Assembly: GCA_964644705.1 (NCBI GenBank)
Contig: CAZXYF010000086.1
Coordinates: 1 to 12,471, forward strand
Direction of reading: 5' to 3'
From: CAZXYF01 sp964644705
Lineage (GTDB): Bacteria; Planctomycetota; Brocadiia; SM23-32
Length of the DNA: 12,471 nucleotides
Shown here in pieces: positions 1-6,471 of this stretch (position 1 is its first letter; every line of letters starts with the position of its first letter). The position numbers and the translations under genes are program-made. Under the pieces are notes generated by a model. The model was not told the origin of the DNA. It did not search any database and was given only the letters and a program-made list of their open reading frames with translations.

Positions 1-61
1 CTACCGGGACAAGCCCGGCAAGTAGGGCATCACAAAACGCACATGGTTCACCGAATACTTA
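1..61 (+). repeat. Dispersed palindromic repeat, copy A (possibly truncated by the window edge)
   Basis: This stretch matches 4716-4776 at 53 of 61 positions without gaps. It contains the core CCGGGACAAGCCCGG (4-18), which can fold as CCGGG/CCCGG around ACAAG. An outer CTAC/GTAG pair (1-4 with 22-25) probably continues left of the window. It ends about 67 bases before the arsC-like start, so it lies in that gene's upstream region. It resembles REP/MITE-like intergenic elements; no coding capacity is seen. Confidence 0.65.
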
Positions 62-128
62 CTTGTAGTCGGAACCGCTACGGTTGTTTATCCCCCCCCA
101 TTGTTCCACTTACGAAAGGAAATTGACG

Positions 129-575
129 ATGGCTGAAGGCAAACCGGTAGTCCTGTTTCTCTGTTCGCAGAACGCATGCAGAAGTCAGATGGCTGAGGCG
201 TTTCTCAGGCACTATGCTGAAGACACTTTTGAGGTACACAGCGCCGGTCTCGTACCCGCTGACGAAATTCACCCGATGGCGTGCAGTGTAATGGAAGAGG
301 TCGGCATCTCACTGGATGATCAGAAGACAGAGGGGACCGACCGGTACCTGGGGGAGACGGCCGTTCGATATGCCATTTTTGTCTGTGAAGCCACGGCAGA
401 AAAATGTCCCAGCACGTGGCCCGGGATGACCAATCGGATTGTCTGGCCGTTTGAAGATCCGGCCCGTTTTGAAGGTTCTAGAGATGAAAAACTGAATAAG
501 TTCCGCGAAATAAGGGACAGGATTGATGCCCGGATACAGGACTGGCTGGAGAGGATTCCGGAAAGAGCGGGTTAA
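129..575 (+). CDS. arsC: Arsenate reductase, thioredoxin-coupled type (LMW protein-tyrosine-phosphatase fold)
   Basis: This 148-residue cytoplasmic enzyme most likely reduces arsenate to arsenite using thioredoxin. The phosphate-binding loop CSQNACRS spans residues 12-19 (C-x5-R-S), with the nucleophile at Cys12. Cys86 and Cys93 form the C-x6-C redox pair, and Asp110 in the DPA motif is the expected general acid. These positions closely track the Cys10/Cys82/Cys89/Asp105 set of the Staphylococcus aureus pI258 enzyme, which supports arsenate reductase over an ordinary tyrosine phosphatase, since phosphatases lack the cysteine pair. I chose the ATG at 129 because AAAGGA (115-120) precedes it at a normal distance and the domain starts within a few residues. 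An in-frame start at 84 would add 15 residues that look non-conserved. No arsR, arsB or acr3 is adjacent, so it stands alone within this window. Confidence 0.88.
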   Translation: MAEGKPVVLFLCSQNACRSQMAEAFLRHYAEDTFEVHSAGLVPADEIHPMACSVMEEVGISLDDQKTEGTDRYLGETAVRYAIFVCEATAEKCPSTWPGMTNRIVWPFEDPARFEGSRDEKLNKFREIRDRIDARIQDWLERIPERAG

Positions 576-718
576 GCCGTCTTCGGAACGGCGGCTCTGA
601 TTAAGCGCCTCCGCCATTGCGAACATGAATTGGCCTGTCGATTCCCCTATGATTGTAAGCGGTCTTGCAAAAATGTTGTGAGGTTTCTGGGATTCAGAAG
701 ATCAAAGAACCTAATAAT

Positions 719-737
719 CGCCGGGGCAAGCCCGGCG
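719..737. repeat. Palindromic repeat core, copy B
   Basis: A perfect 7-bp stem, CGCCGGG/CCCGGCG, encloses the loop GCAAG. The inner 15 bases (721-735) match the core at 4-18 and 4719-4733 except for one A-to-G change in the loop. The flanks do not match the other two copies, so only the hairpin core is shared. This may be a degenerate family member or a convergent hairpin. Confidence 0.5.
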
Positions 738-780
738 GATTTATTTCGTCTGGTCCCTGTTTTTAGGTTGAACCCTAAGG

Positions 781-804
781 ATCCCCGCGGCAAAAGCGGG
801 GGAT
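781..804. repeat. GC-rich stem-loop
   Basis: ATCCCCGC (781-788) pairs with GCGGGGGAT (796-804) with one bulged G, around the loop GGCAAAA. It lies 44 bases after the repeat core hairpin at 719-737 and about 100 bases before the oxidoreductase start. The two hairpins may form one composite REP-like unit. No T-run follows on the plus strand. Confidence 0.45.
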
Positions 805-905
805 TCTGACTATACGATGCAGCAAGATACGAGATGAAATCCGTAGAAAACCTACGCAAAACCGCTTACCATGAATGTGATGACAATTACCCGGGGAGTG
901 AGAGC

Positions 906-2669
906 ATGAGTTCAGCGGAAGCGTTCAGGACGGTCGAACATGATGTTGACGTGTGTGTGGTTGGCGGGGGAATGGCGGGGATATGCGCCGCAATCGCGGC
1001 GGCACGGCACGGAGCCAGTACCGTTTTGATGCAGGATCGTCCGGTGCTGGGGGGCAACGCGTCGAGTGAATGTCGTGTGCACATCTGTGGAGCAGAGCGG
1101 CATGGGTCCATTCCCAACATGCGCGAGACGGGTATCCTGGAAGAGCTTCAGATGGAAAACCTCGCCCGCAACCCGCACCATGTGTGGGATATCTGGGATA
1201 CCGTTCTGTATGAAAAGACCCATTATCAGGATAATCTCACGCTTTTGTTGAACTGTTCATGCCTGGACGCGGAAATGTCCGGCAAACGCATTGACAGCGT
1301 CACCGGATGGCAGCTTACGACCCAGACCTATCAGCGGGTGATGGCGGACATCTTCACGGATTGTTCCGGTGATGCCGTTCTGGCGCCTCTCACCGGGGCA
1401 GAATTTCGGATGGGGCGTGAGGCGAGCGACGAGTATGGGGAGTCGATCGCTCCCGAGGAGGCGGATGACTGCACGATGGGAATGAGTCTTCTGTTCTGGG
1501 CTCAGGAGTGCGACACGCCGCAACCCTACGACCCGCCGGAGTGGGCATACACCTTTGAGAGCTGCGAGGATCTGCCGTATGGAGCCGATGGTCACCGCTC
1601 AATCCGGGAAGGGTACTGGTGGGTGGAACTGGGGGGCACCGAGGAGTATGACACAATCGAGGATACGGAGAAACTTCGGGATGAACTTCTGCGGATCACC
1701 TACGGGGTGTGGGACCATATCAAAAATTACTGCGACGTTGATTCGGAAAACTGGACGCTGGAACGGATGCCGTTCCTCCCGGCAAAACGGGAAAGCCGAC
1801 GTTACATCGGAGACCACGTGCTGAGCCAGAACGATGTGGAGGCCCAGGGCCGTTTCGAAGACACGGTTGCCTACGGTGGTTGGACGATGGATGACCATCA
1901 CCCGACCGGTTTCTGGTCGGGACAACTGGGCCACCCGGCGACGATCTTCCACGATGCGCCCAGCCCCTATGGTATTCCCTACCGCAGCTTGTATTCTCGA
2001 AATATTGATAACCTCATGTTTGCGGGGCGGTGCGCCAGCTGCACCCATGCGGCCATGAGCAGCACACGCGTTATGGGGACCGGTTCGGTGATGGGGCAGG
2101 CGGTGGGAACGGCGGCCGCCATTGCCACTGATAGCGGTGGCACCCCGCGGGAGGTATTTCAGGAATACATCCACCAGCTGCAACAGACCCTGCTGGCGGA
2201 TGATTGTTACCTGCCGGGCGTGGAGCGAGAACTGCCCGATCTGACGCTTCTGGCCGATATCCAGGCCTCCCGGGGCAATCCTGAACCCGTGCGGGACGGC
2301 ATAACGCGACCGGTTGATTCGAAGTTGCACGGTTGGAAGTGCCGGCCGGGCGATCATGTGGAATATCTGTTCGATGTGGAGCAGGAGGTTGAACGAGTTG
2401 ATCTGACCCTGGAAAGTGGACTGGATGAGTTCATCTGTATGTGTCCCAGAGATGACGATCGTTTGGACAGCACACCGGACGGGATGCCGAAGGATTTTCG
2501 GATTGAGATGAAACAGGGCTCGGATTGGATAACCGCTGCGAAAGTCAGCGAAAACATATATCGGCACGTCCGATTACCCATCGACGAATCGGCCGAAGGT
2601 GTGCGCTTTGTTCTGGAGAGCACCTGGGGAGCGACGGAGAGTTGTGTGTACAGGTTTGAGGTCAAATAG
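906..2669 (+). CDS. FAD-dependent oxidoreductase (FAD_oxidored / GGNASSE type)
   Basis: This large flavoprotein (587 residues from the chosen start) probably catalyses oxidation or reduction of an organic substrate that cannot be named from sequence. An N-terminal Rossmann segment carries VVGGGMAG with glycines at 20, 22 and 25. The family signature LGGNASSE follows, with nearby CRVHICGAE. A second cofactor-contacting block, NLMFAGRC then AAMSSTRVMGTGS, lies around residues 368-395. The last 120 or so residues form a separate, beta-rich tail. No signal peptide or membrane helix is seen, so it is likely cytoplasmic. The ATG at 906 has GGGGAG seven bases upstream and is preferred over an in-frame ATG at 834, which lacks a clear ribosome site. 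Such proteins are common in PVC-type genomes, often near polysaccharide catabolism. The DUF981 gene follows after 52 bases and may be co-transcribed. Confidence 0.85.
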   Translation: MSSAEAFRTVEHDVDVCVVGGGMAGICAAIAAARHGASTVLMQDRPVLGGNASSECRVHICGAERHGSIPNMRETGILEELQMENLARNPHHVWDIWDTVLYEKTHYQDNLTLLLNCSCLDAEMSGKRIDSVTGWQLTTQTYQRVMADIFTDCSGDAVLAPLTGAEFRMGREASDEYGESIAPEEADDCTMGMSLLFWAQECDTPQPYDPPEWAYTFESCEDLPYGADGHRSIREGYWWVELGGTEEYDTIEDTEKLRDELLRITYGVWDHIKNYCDVDSENWTLERMPFLPAKRESRRYIGDHVLSQNDVEAQGRFEDTVAYGGWTMDDHHPTGFWSGQLGHPATIFHDAPSPYGIPYRSLYSRNIDNLMFAGRCASCTHAAMSSTRVMGTGSVMGQAVGTAAAIATDSGGTPREVFQEYIHQLQQTLLADDCYLPGVERELPDLTLLADIQASRGNPEPVRDGITRPVDSKLHGWKCRPGDHVEYLFDVEQEVERVDLTLESGLDEFICMCPRDDDRLDSTPDGMPKDFRIEMKQGSDWITAAKVSENIYRHVRLPIDESAEGVRFVLESTWGATESCVYRFEVK

Positions 2670-2721
2670 CGCAGGAAACCAAGACGTGTTCACGGTAATC
2701 TATATTTGAGGAGGGCGAGGT

Positions 2722-3309
2722 ATGTTTATTGATTATGTCACACTGTTACTGGTTAATATGGCGGCTGGATTGCTTGGTCTGGCGGGATTTGTCTTTGTTT
2801 CTGCGGGAAAGGGCGACTGTAAGAAGTGGTGTCCGCCCTTCGCCGCCACCGGACTAATTGCGTTGCTCGGTGGCGTGCACATGACGCTAACCTGGCCTCT
2901 GCCGGGCAGCTACAATATTCTGTTCGGTGAAATGTCCGTTTTGTTGGGGGCCGTATTCCTGGGGATGGCACTGGCAACGTCCCGGGAATGGGGTCTTTTG
3001 CCGATTGGATTATACGCCGTCCTGCCGGGGGCTGTTGCCGTGTTGCTCGGCATTCGAGTGATTGATCTTGGCATGACAAAGTCACCAATTCTGGCTGGAT
3101 GCGGTTTCATGCTGAGCGGTTTATCGGGTGTGTTGTTGCTGCCTGTTGTCTGGCTGAAAAACAGTCGGGTGGTGCGTTCACTGGCTTCGTTGGTAATTCT
3201 GGCAGCGGCCGTGATCTGGGTACTGGTTGGATTCGGCGCATACTGGGGGCACGCGGAAAGTTTTGGTGAATGGAAGCCACCGATTATGGAACGGGTGAAA
3301 AGCGAGTGA
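2722..3309 (+). CDS. DUF981-family integral membrane protein
   Basis: This 195-residue protein has about six hydrophobic segments, near residues 4-26, 38-58, 66-86, 90-112, 118-143 and 150-172, with short loops. Its start (FIDYVTLLLVNMAAG) and its final motif GHxxSFxxWxPP resemble the DUF981 family of predicted membrane proteins, whose function is unknown. The start is well supported by GAGGAGGG (2708-2715), six bases before the ATG. It sits 52 bases after the FAD oxidoreductase on the same strand, so a shared transcript is possible, although no functional link is known. The gene is complete and normal in length. The function remains unassigned, and the family call rests on pattern recognition only. 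Confidence 0.75.
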   Translation: MFIDYVTLLLVNMAAGLLGLAGFVFVSAGKGDCKKWCPPFAATGLIALLGGVHMTLTWPLPGSYNILFGEMSVLLGAVFLGMALATSREWGLLPIGLYAVLPGAVAVLLGIRVIDLGMTKSPILAGCGFMLSGLSGVLLLPVVWLKNSRVVRSLASLVILAAAVIWVLVGFGAYWGHAESFGEWKPPIMERVKSE

Positions 3310-3639
3310 GAACAGGGGCGGTTATCACCACAGCCCGAACCGAAAAGGCAGGCCGAGCCGGGCGATAGCGTCGAAACCCGCATATTTCACAAACCTCAAG
3401 CGTTAATTATTCTAAAAGCAACTTCAGCAACCGGTAATCCGCAATTCACAGACAGATTTATAACAACAGGGTGTTCTCAACCGTACCAGCGACACCGGTT
3501 TGGTCTACGACCGAGCCGTCAGCACACCATCTATAAGAACAGCCTGCAGTTGCGGTGTAAGAACACGAGCGCCCTTGTCTGTTCTTATAGCTGGCGCACT
3601 GACGACTCGTGAAATATACGGGGAAATGGGGTGACCGGC
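3310..3639. other. Convergent intergenic spacer
   Basis: These 330 bases lie between the ends of the plus-strand DUF981 gene and the minus-strand polyprenyl synthase gene. I see no gene. The main content is the long inverted repeat at 3512-3609. The hexamer TGTTCT/AGAACA occurs four times between 3472 and 3585: once alone at 3472-3477, once in each arm of the inverted repeat, and once in its loop. Both flanking genes need transcript ends here, but no hairpin with a T-run is evident. Confidence 0.6.
3512..3609 (-). repeat. Long inverted repeat / predicted RNA hairpin downstream of the polyprenyl synthase gene
   Basis: The arms at 3512-3542 and 3579-3609 are 31 bases each, with a 36-base loop. 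The inner 12 bases, CTATAAGAACAG and CTGTTCTTATAG, are a perfect inverted repeat. Of 31 positions, 26 are Watson-Crick pairs. Four of the five mismatches are A/C or C/A on the plus strand, which become U-G or G-U pairs in RNA copied from the minus strand. Such RNA would therefore pair at 30 of 31 positions. The loop carries a smaller hairpin (GTGT/ACAC around AAGA at 3555-3566) with another TAAGAACA copy. It starts 31 bases after the minus-strand gene's stop codon, so it could be a 3' stabilising hairpin, a terminator or a remnant of a small mobile element. Confidence 0.65.
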
Positions 3640-4515
3640 TCAGCTGCGAAGTAATTCCAGATCAATGTCGGGACATTGTCGGTTGATGACCGGCTGCATG
3701 TCGGAAATGACAAATGCCCGGAGCTGGTTCCTTACTTCTGGCCATTCCGATAATGCGCGGGAGGCTTCTTCACATAATTTTCGCAGTTTGTCCATAATCC
3801 AGTCTTCGTTGGGGGCCATGGTGTTTTTGCCTCGTTTTGAATCGTGCCCGAGCGTTTTTCCCGTGAGGTTTTCCTCGCCCGCCACATCGATGAGGTCATC
3901 GGCCAGCTGATAGGCGGTGCCAATTTTGTAGCCCGCTTCTTGGAGAACGCGCTGCCGGGCGTGCATCTCGGGGGCGGATGCAAGGGCAATGAAGGCAAAC
4001 AGCGGGCCTGTTTTCCCTCGCGCCACCTCGCAGCACGTGTCCGGGTCCACGCCTTCTCCTCGCAATTCAATTTCCTGTTCGATTTCGGTGGAGCATACCT
4101 CCTGAATGGCCGACAGGAACTGCTGGAGCAACATGTCTCTGTTTGTCCGGGCGACCATGGCGATGGATTCACACATCAGCATGTCCCCGGTCAAAACAGC
4201 AGCAGGGCTGCCAATGTCCCGCCACAGGGTGGGGTCTCCCCGTCGTAGTTGGCTTTCATCAATTACGTCATCGTGGCAGAGGGAGGCGCTGTGGACCATT
4301 TCGGTTGCGGCACACACCGTGAGAAGGGTCTTTTTCTGACCCTGCGGGGTGCTCTCGCGCAACCAGGATCCAAGCCTGGCGCGTAGCATTTTGCCGGTGC
4401 GGATGGAGGCGCAGGTGTCGGGGGAAACAGGCAAATTGAGTCCATTGATGTGCTCATCGACAATATTCAGAACCTCGTTCAAAAAACATTCCCGTTCAGT
4501 TTCATCTGCTGGCAC
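3640..4515 (-). CDS. trans-Polyprenyl diphosphate synthase (IspA/IspB superfamily)
   Basis: This soluble isoprenoid chain-elongating enzyme condenses isopentenyl diphosphate units onto an allylic diphosphate. Both magnesium-binding aspartate motifs are intact: DDVID at residues 82-86 and DDLID at 206-210. They are followed by GKTLGHD and RGK, as expected downstream of the second motif. The residues four and five before the first motif are small (Ser, Ala) rather than aromatic. In this family that usually permits products longer than farnesyl diphosphate, so a geranylgeranyl or longer chain is plausible. The preferred start is GTG at 4515, with GGAGGA eight bases upstream. The in-frame ATG at 4548 would add 11 residues and lacks a ribosome site. 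With 291 residues, the length is normal. The gene is convergent with the DUF981 gene and divergent from the radical SAM gene. Confidence 0.88.
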   Translation of the reverse strand: MPADETERECFLNEVLNIVDEHINGLNLPVSPDTCASIRTGKMLRARLGSWLRESTPQGQKKTLLTVCAATEMVHSASLCHDDVIDESQLRRGDPTLWRDIGSPAAVLTGDMLMCESIAMVARTNRDMLLQQFLSAIQEVCSTEIEQEIELRGEGVDPDTCCEVARGKTGPLFAFIALASAPEMHARQRVLQEAGYKIGTAYQLADDLIDVAGEENLTGKTLGHDSKRGKNTMAPNEDWIMDKLRKLCEEASRALSEWPEVRNQLRAFVISDMQPVINRQCPDIDLELLRS

Positions 4516-4523
4516 CTGTTTCT

Positions 4524-4529
4524 TCCTCC
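4524..4529 (-). promoter_or_regulatory. Ribosome binding site supporting a GTG start
   Basis: Read on the minus strand this is GGAGGA, eight bases before the GTG at 4515. It is the strongest Shine-Dalgarno match near the gene start and lies inside the longer reading frame that begins at 4548. It therefore favours the GTG as the true start of the polyprenyl synthase. Confidence 0.7.
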
Positions 4530-4715
4530 ATATTGTGAGTTGTCTCATCGCCGAGAGGCGCAGATCTTTTGACCCCTAAGGAAGAGCTCCGGAAAATATA
4601 TTTTACTCAAGTCCTCCGATAAATAACAGATAGAACATGCCTGCGAATCGCAGCGCCGTGCCAGAAGGCCCTATCATTTTGCGTGGTACGCCCGCTTTAG
4701 TGCACAGGTACGCCC

Positions 4716-4776
4716 CTACCGGGACAAGCCCGGCAAGTAGGGCTTCACCCAACGCACGTGGGTCACGAAGTACTTA
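4716..4776 (+). repeat. Dispersed palindromic repeat, copy C (complete)
   Basis: This copy matches 1-61 at 53 of 61 positions. A composite hairpin spans 4714-4742: the outer stem is CCCTAC/GTAGGG and the inner stem is CGGG/CCCG around ACAAG, with an unpaired GCAA on the 3' side. A second dyad follows, ACCCA/TGGGT (4747-4751 with 4759-4763) flanked by CTTC/GAAG, but it is not preserved in the copy at 1-61. The element lies about 118 bases before the radical SAM start, in the same orientation relative to its downstream gene as the other long copy. Confidence 0.65.
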
Positions 4777-4894
4777 CCACAAACCGTAAAAGCCTGGCAG
4801 GAGTGTTGAGCCTTCGGTGGTTCAACCAGGATTCCGGACCGAGCAGGGGATTCATCCGATTGCCTTCCGCGCAGAGGAACGTCAAAATAAAGGT

Positions 4895-6367
4895 ATGGAG
4901 AAACAAAGAAGCATATTATTGATTCATCCGCTTGGATACGATCCTGCTGCGGCGGGGAGCGATATCGCCCGGGTGGCCAATCTAATGCCACCGCTGGGTC
5001 TGGCGAGTATCGCCGCGTATCTGGAATCGCGGGGCATCCATGCCGACATCATAGATTGTTTTGCCCATCCGGAGGAATCGGATCGGAAGATTGCGGATTA
5101 TCTGCGGCAGGAGAGCCCTGATTTCGTCGGGATTACCTGCACAACCTCCGCTTTCCCCGATGCCGTGCGACTGCTGAAACTGGTGAAAGAGGTCGATGCC
5201 GGGGTGAGGACCGTCCTGGGCGGCCCGCACGTTTCTGCCATGCGGCAGGATGTGATGCGGGACAACCCGCAGATTGATTATGTGGTTGTTGGTGAGGGGG
5301 AGAAAGCGCTGCACGAATTGATTGAGAACGACGGGGCAGCGGCGGGCATTGACGGTCTGGTTTATCGTGATGGGGAGGAGATACGGTTCAGTGGCTTTCG
5401 TCCGGATATGATGGAGCTGGACGCCCTGCCATTTCCGGCCTATGAAAAACTGGACGGTTTTCCGGAACTCTATAAACTGCCGATCTTCAATTATCCCACA
5501 GCGCCGAACACCAGTTGCGTGTCGAGTCGGGGATGTCCGTATCAGTGTTCGTATTGCGACCGATCGGTTTTCCGACGCAGTTTCCGGTTCAATTCGGCGG
5601 AGTACCTGTATGAGCATCTGAAGTATCTGAACGGACGGTGGGGCATCCGCCACATCAACTTTTACGACGATCAGTTCACGTTTGATCGCGACCGGGTCCA
5701 GGAGTTCTGTCACCGAATGATCGACGAGCCGCTCGGCATGACCTACAACTGTGCCGTTAGAGCTGAGCACGTGGACATGGAGCTGCTGAAACTGATGAAG
5801 GCGTCGGGCTGCTGGATGATTAGCCTGGGGGTGGAGACGGGGGATCCGGAGCTTCTGGCGCGCCACCGTCAGAACGCTGATCTGGAGCTTCTGTCCAGGC
5901 GAATCCGACAGATCAAACGCGCGGGGATCCGCACGAAAGCGTTGCTGATGATGGGACTGCCGGGGGAGACCGAACAGAGCATTCAACGGAGCATGGATTA
6001 CGTGTTTTCGTTACCTATAGACGATTTTAATCTCTCGAAGTTCACCCCGTTCCCGGGCGCGCCACTGTATGAAAACATCGACGAGTATGGTGATTTTGAC
6101 GCCGATTACAGCAAACTGGACTGCATGCATTTTCAGTTTGTTCCGGATGCTCTGAGCCGCGAGCGTATGCGGGAGTTGTATCAGTTGTTTTACAAACGCC
6201 ATTTCACGCGGCCGAAGGTGTTGTGGCAATATCTCACCATGCTCTGGAAATCGCCCGACAGCTGGAGGCGTTTCCTGGGGAATCTGGGAGATTTCCTCCG
6301 GTTTGCTTTTTCCGATGTTCGGATGGGAGACGAAACCGGGGACGGGCGGGAGGAGACTGGTGGGTGA
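4895..6367 (+). CDS. Cobalamin-binding radical SAM enzyme (BchE/HpnJ-like class)
   Basis: This 490-residue protein has an N-terminal B12-binding-type domain (about residues 5-145, with MPPLGLASIAAYL and VVVGEGEKALHEL). A radical SAM domain follows, with the [4Fe-4S] motif CPYQCSYC at Cys214, Cys218 and Cys221, and later segments such as SLGVETGDPEL and MMGLPGETEQS. Enzymes of this layout perform radical methylations, cyclisations or ring rearrangements, often on lipids, tetrapyrroles or natural products. The substrate here is unknown. The domain begins directly after the ATG at 4895, though no good Shine-Dalgarno is positioned before it. A GTG at 4817 would add 26 non-conserved-looking residues. 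It stands upstream of a lipid/polyketide-like gene group and beside a prenyl synthase, so a lipid or polyene substrate is a reasonable inference. Confidence 0.85.
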   Translation: MEKQRSILLIHPLGYDPAAAGSDIARVANLMPPLGLASIAAYLESRGIHADIIDCFAHPEESDRKIADYLRQESPDFVGITCTTSAFPDAVRLLKLVKEVDAGVRTVLGGPHVSAMRQDVMRDNPQIDYVVVGEGEKALHELIENDGAAAGIDGLVYRDGEEIRFSGFRPDMMELDALPFPAYEKLDGFPELYKLPIFNYPTAPNTSCVSSRGCPYQCSYCDRSVFRRSFRFNSAEYLYEHLKYLNGRWGIRHINFYDDQFTFDRDRVQEFCHRMIDEPLGMTYNCAVRAEHVDMELLKLMKASGCWMISLGVETGDPELLARHRQNADLELLSRRIRQIKRAGIRTKALLMMGLPGETEQSIQRSMDYVFSLPIDDFNLSKFTPFPGAPLYENIDEYGDFDADYSKLDCMHFQFVPDALSRERMRELYQLFYKRHFTRPKVLWQYLTMLWKSPDSWRRFLGNLGDFLRFAFSDVRMGDETGDGREETGG

Positions 6368-6368
6368 A

Positions 6369-6393
6369 GCCGCCCGGATGGTTGTCCGGGGGC
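6369..6393 (+). other. Stem-loop immediately after the radical SAM stop codon
   Basis: GCC plus CCCGGA (6369-6378, with one bulged G at 6372) pairs with TCCGGG plus GGC (6385-6393) around the loop TGGTTG. It begins two bases after the stop codon. No T-run follows, so it is not a standard intrinsic terminator. It could stabilise the transcript end or weaken read-through into the next gene. Confidence 0.45.
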
Positions 6394-6458
6394 TCGGGAT
6401 GGTTTGATGCACACTGGAATCGGGGATAAGATGCGTTACATAGGAAGCTATCTTCTCT

Positions 6459-6465
6459 GGAGGAG
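6459..6465 (+). promoter_or_regulatory. Ribosome binding site for the HepT-like gene
   Basis: GGAGGAG lies six bases before the ATG at 6472. It is a strong site and shows that the true start of the HEPN gene is at 6472. This is important because that frame closes at 6549, before the conserved body of the protein. Confidence 0.7.
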
Positions 6466-6471
6466 CCCGCG

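Larger units (their letters stand above)
576..905. other. Intergenic spacer with a series of stem-loops
   Basis: This 330-base spacer between the arsC-like gene and the oxidoreductase shows no convincing gene. It holds several short dyads: GCCGT/ACGGC (576-592) right after the arsC stop, TTCTG/CAGAA (685-699), CGCCGGG/CCCGGCG (719-737), TTAGG/CCTAA (763-778) and ATCCCCGC/GCGGGGGAT (781-804). None is followed by a clear T-run, so I do not call a textbook terminator. The promoter of the oxidoreductase should lie here, but I cannot identify it with confidence. Confidence 0.55.
4516..4894. other. Divergent intergenic region between polyprenyl synthase and radical SAM genes
   Basis: About 380 bases separate two divergently transcribed genes, so both promoters are expected here. 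The visible content is an AT-rich segment with the perfect palindrome AAAATATATTTT (4593-4604) and the repeat copy at 4716-4776. On the minus strand a TAAAAT overlaps the AT-rich segment and could be a -10 box, but no good -35 partner is seen. No RNA gene or small protein is convincing. Confidence 0.5.

Noticed and set aside
640..660. tRNA T-loop-like string (GTCGATTCCCC)
   Set aside because: No acceptor stem, anticodon arm or matching 5' half could be folded around it on either strand.
1599..2567. Long minus-strand open frame of 322 codons opposite the FAD oxidoreductase
   Set aside because: It shows no family motifs, and the plus-strand frame has clear conserved FAD motifs throughout; this is a codon-bias shadow.
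3512..3609. Integron attC site
   Set aside because: The size and hairpin form suggested it, but the ends do not carry the RYYYAAC/GTTRRRY boxes, and no integrase or cassette genes are nearby.
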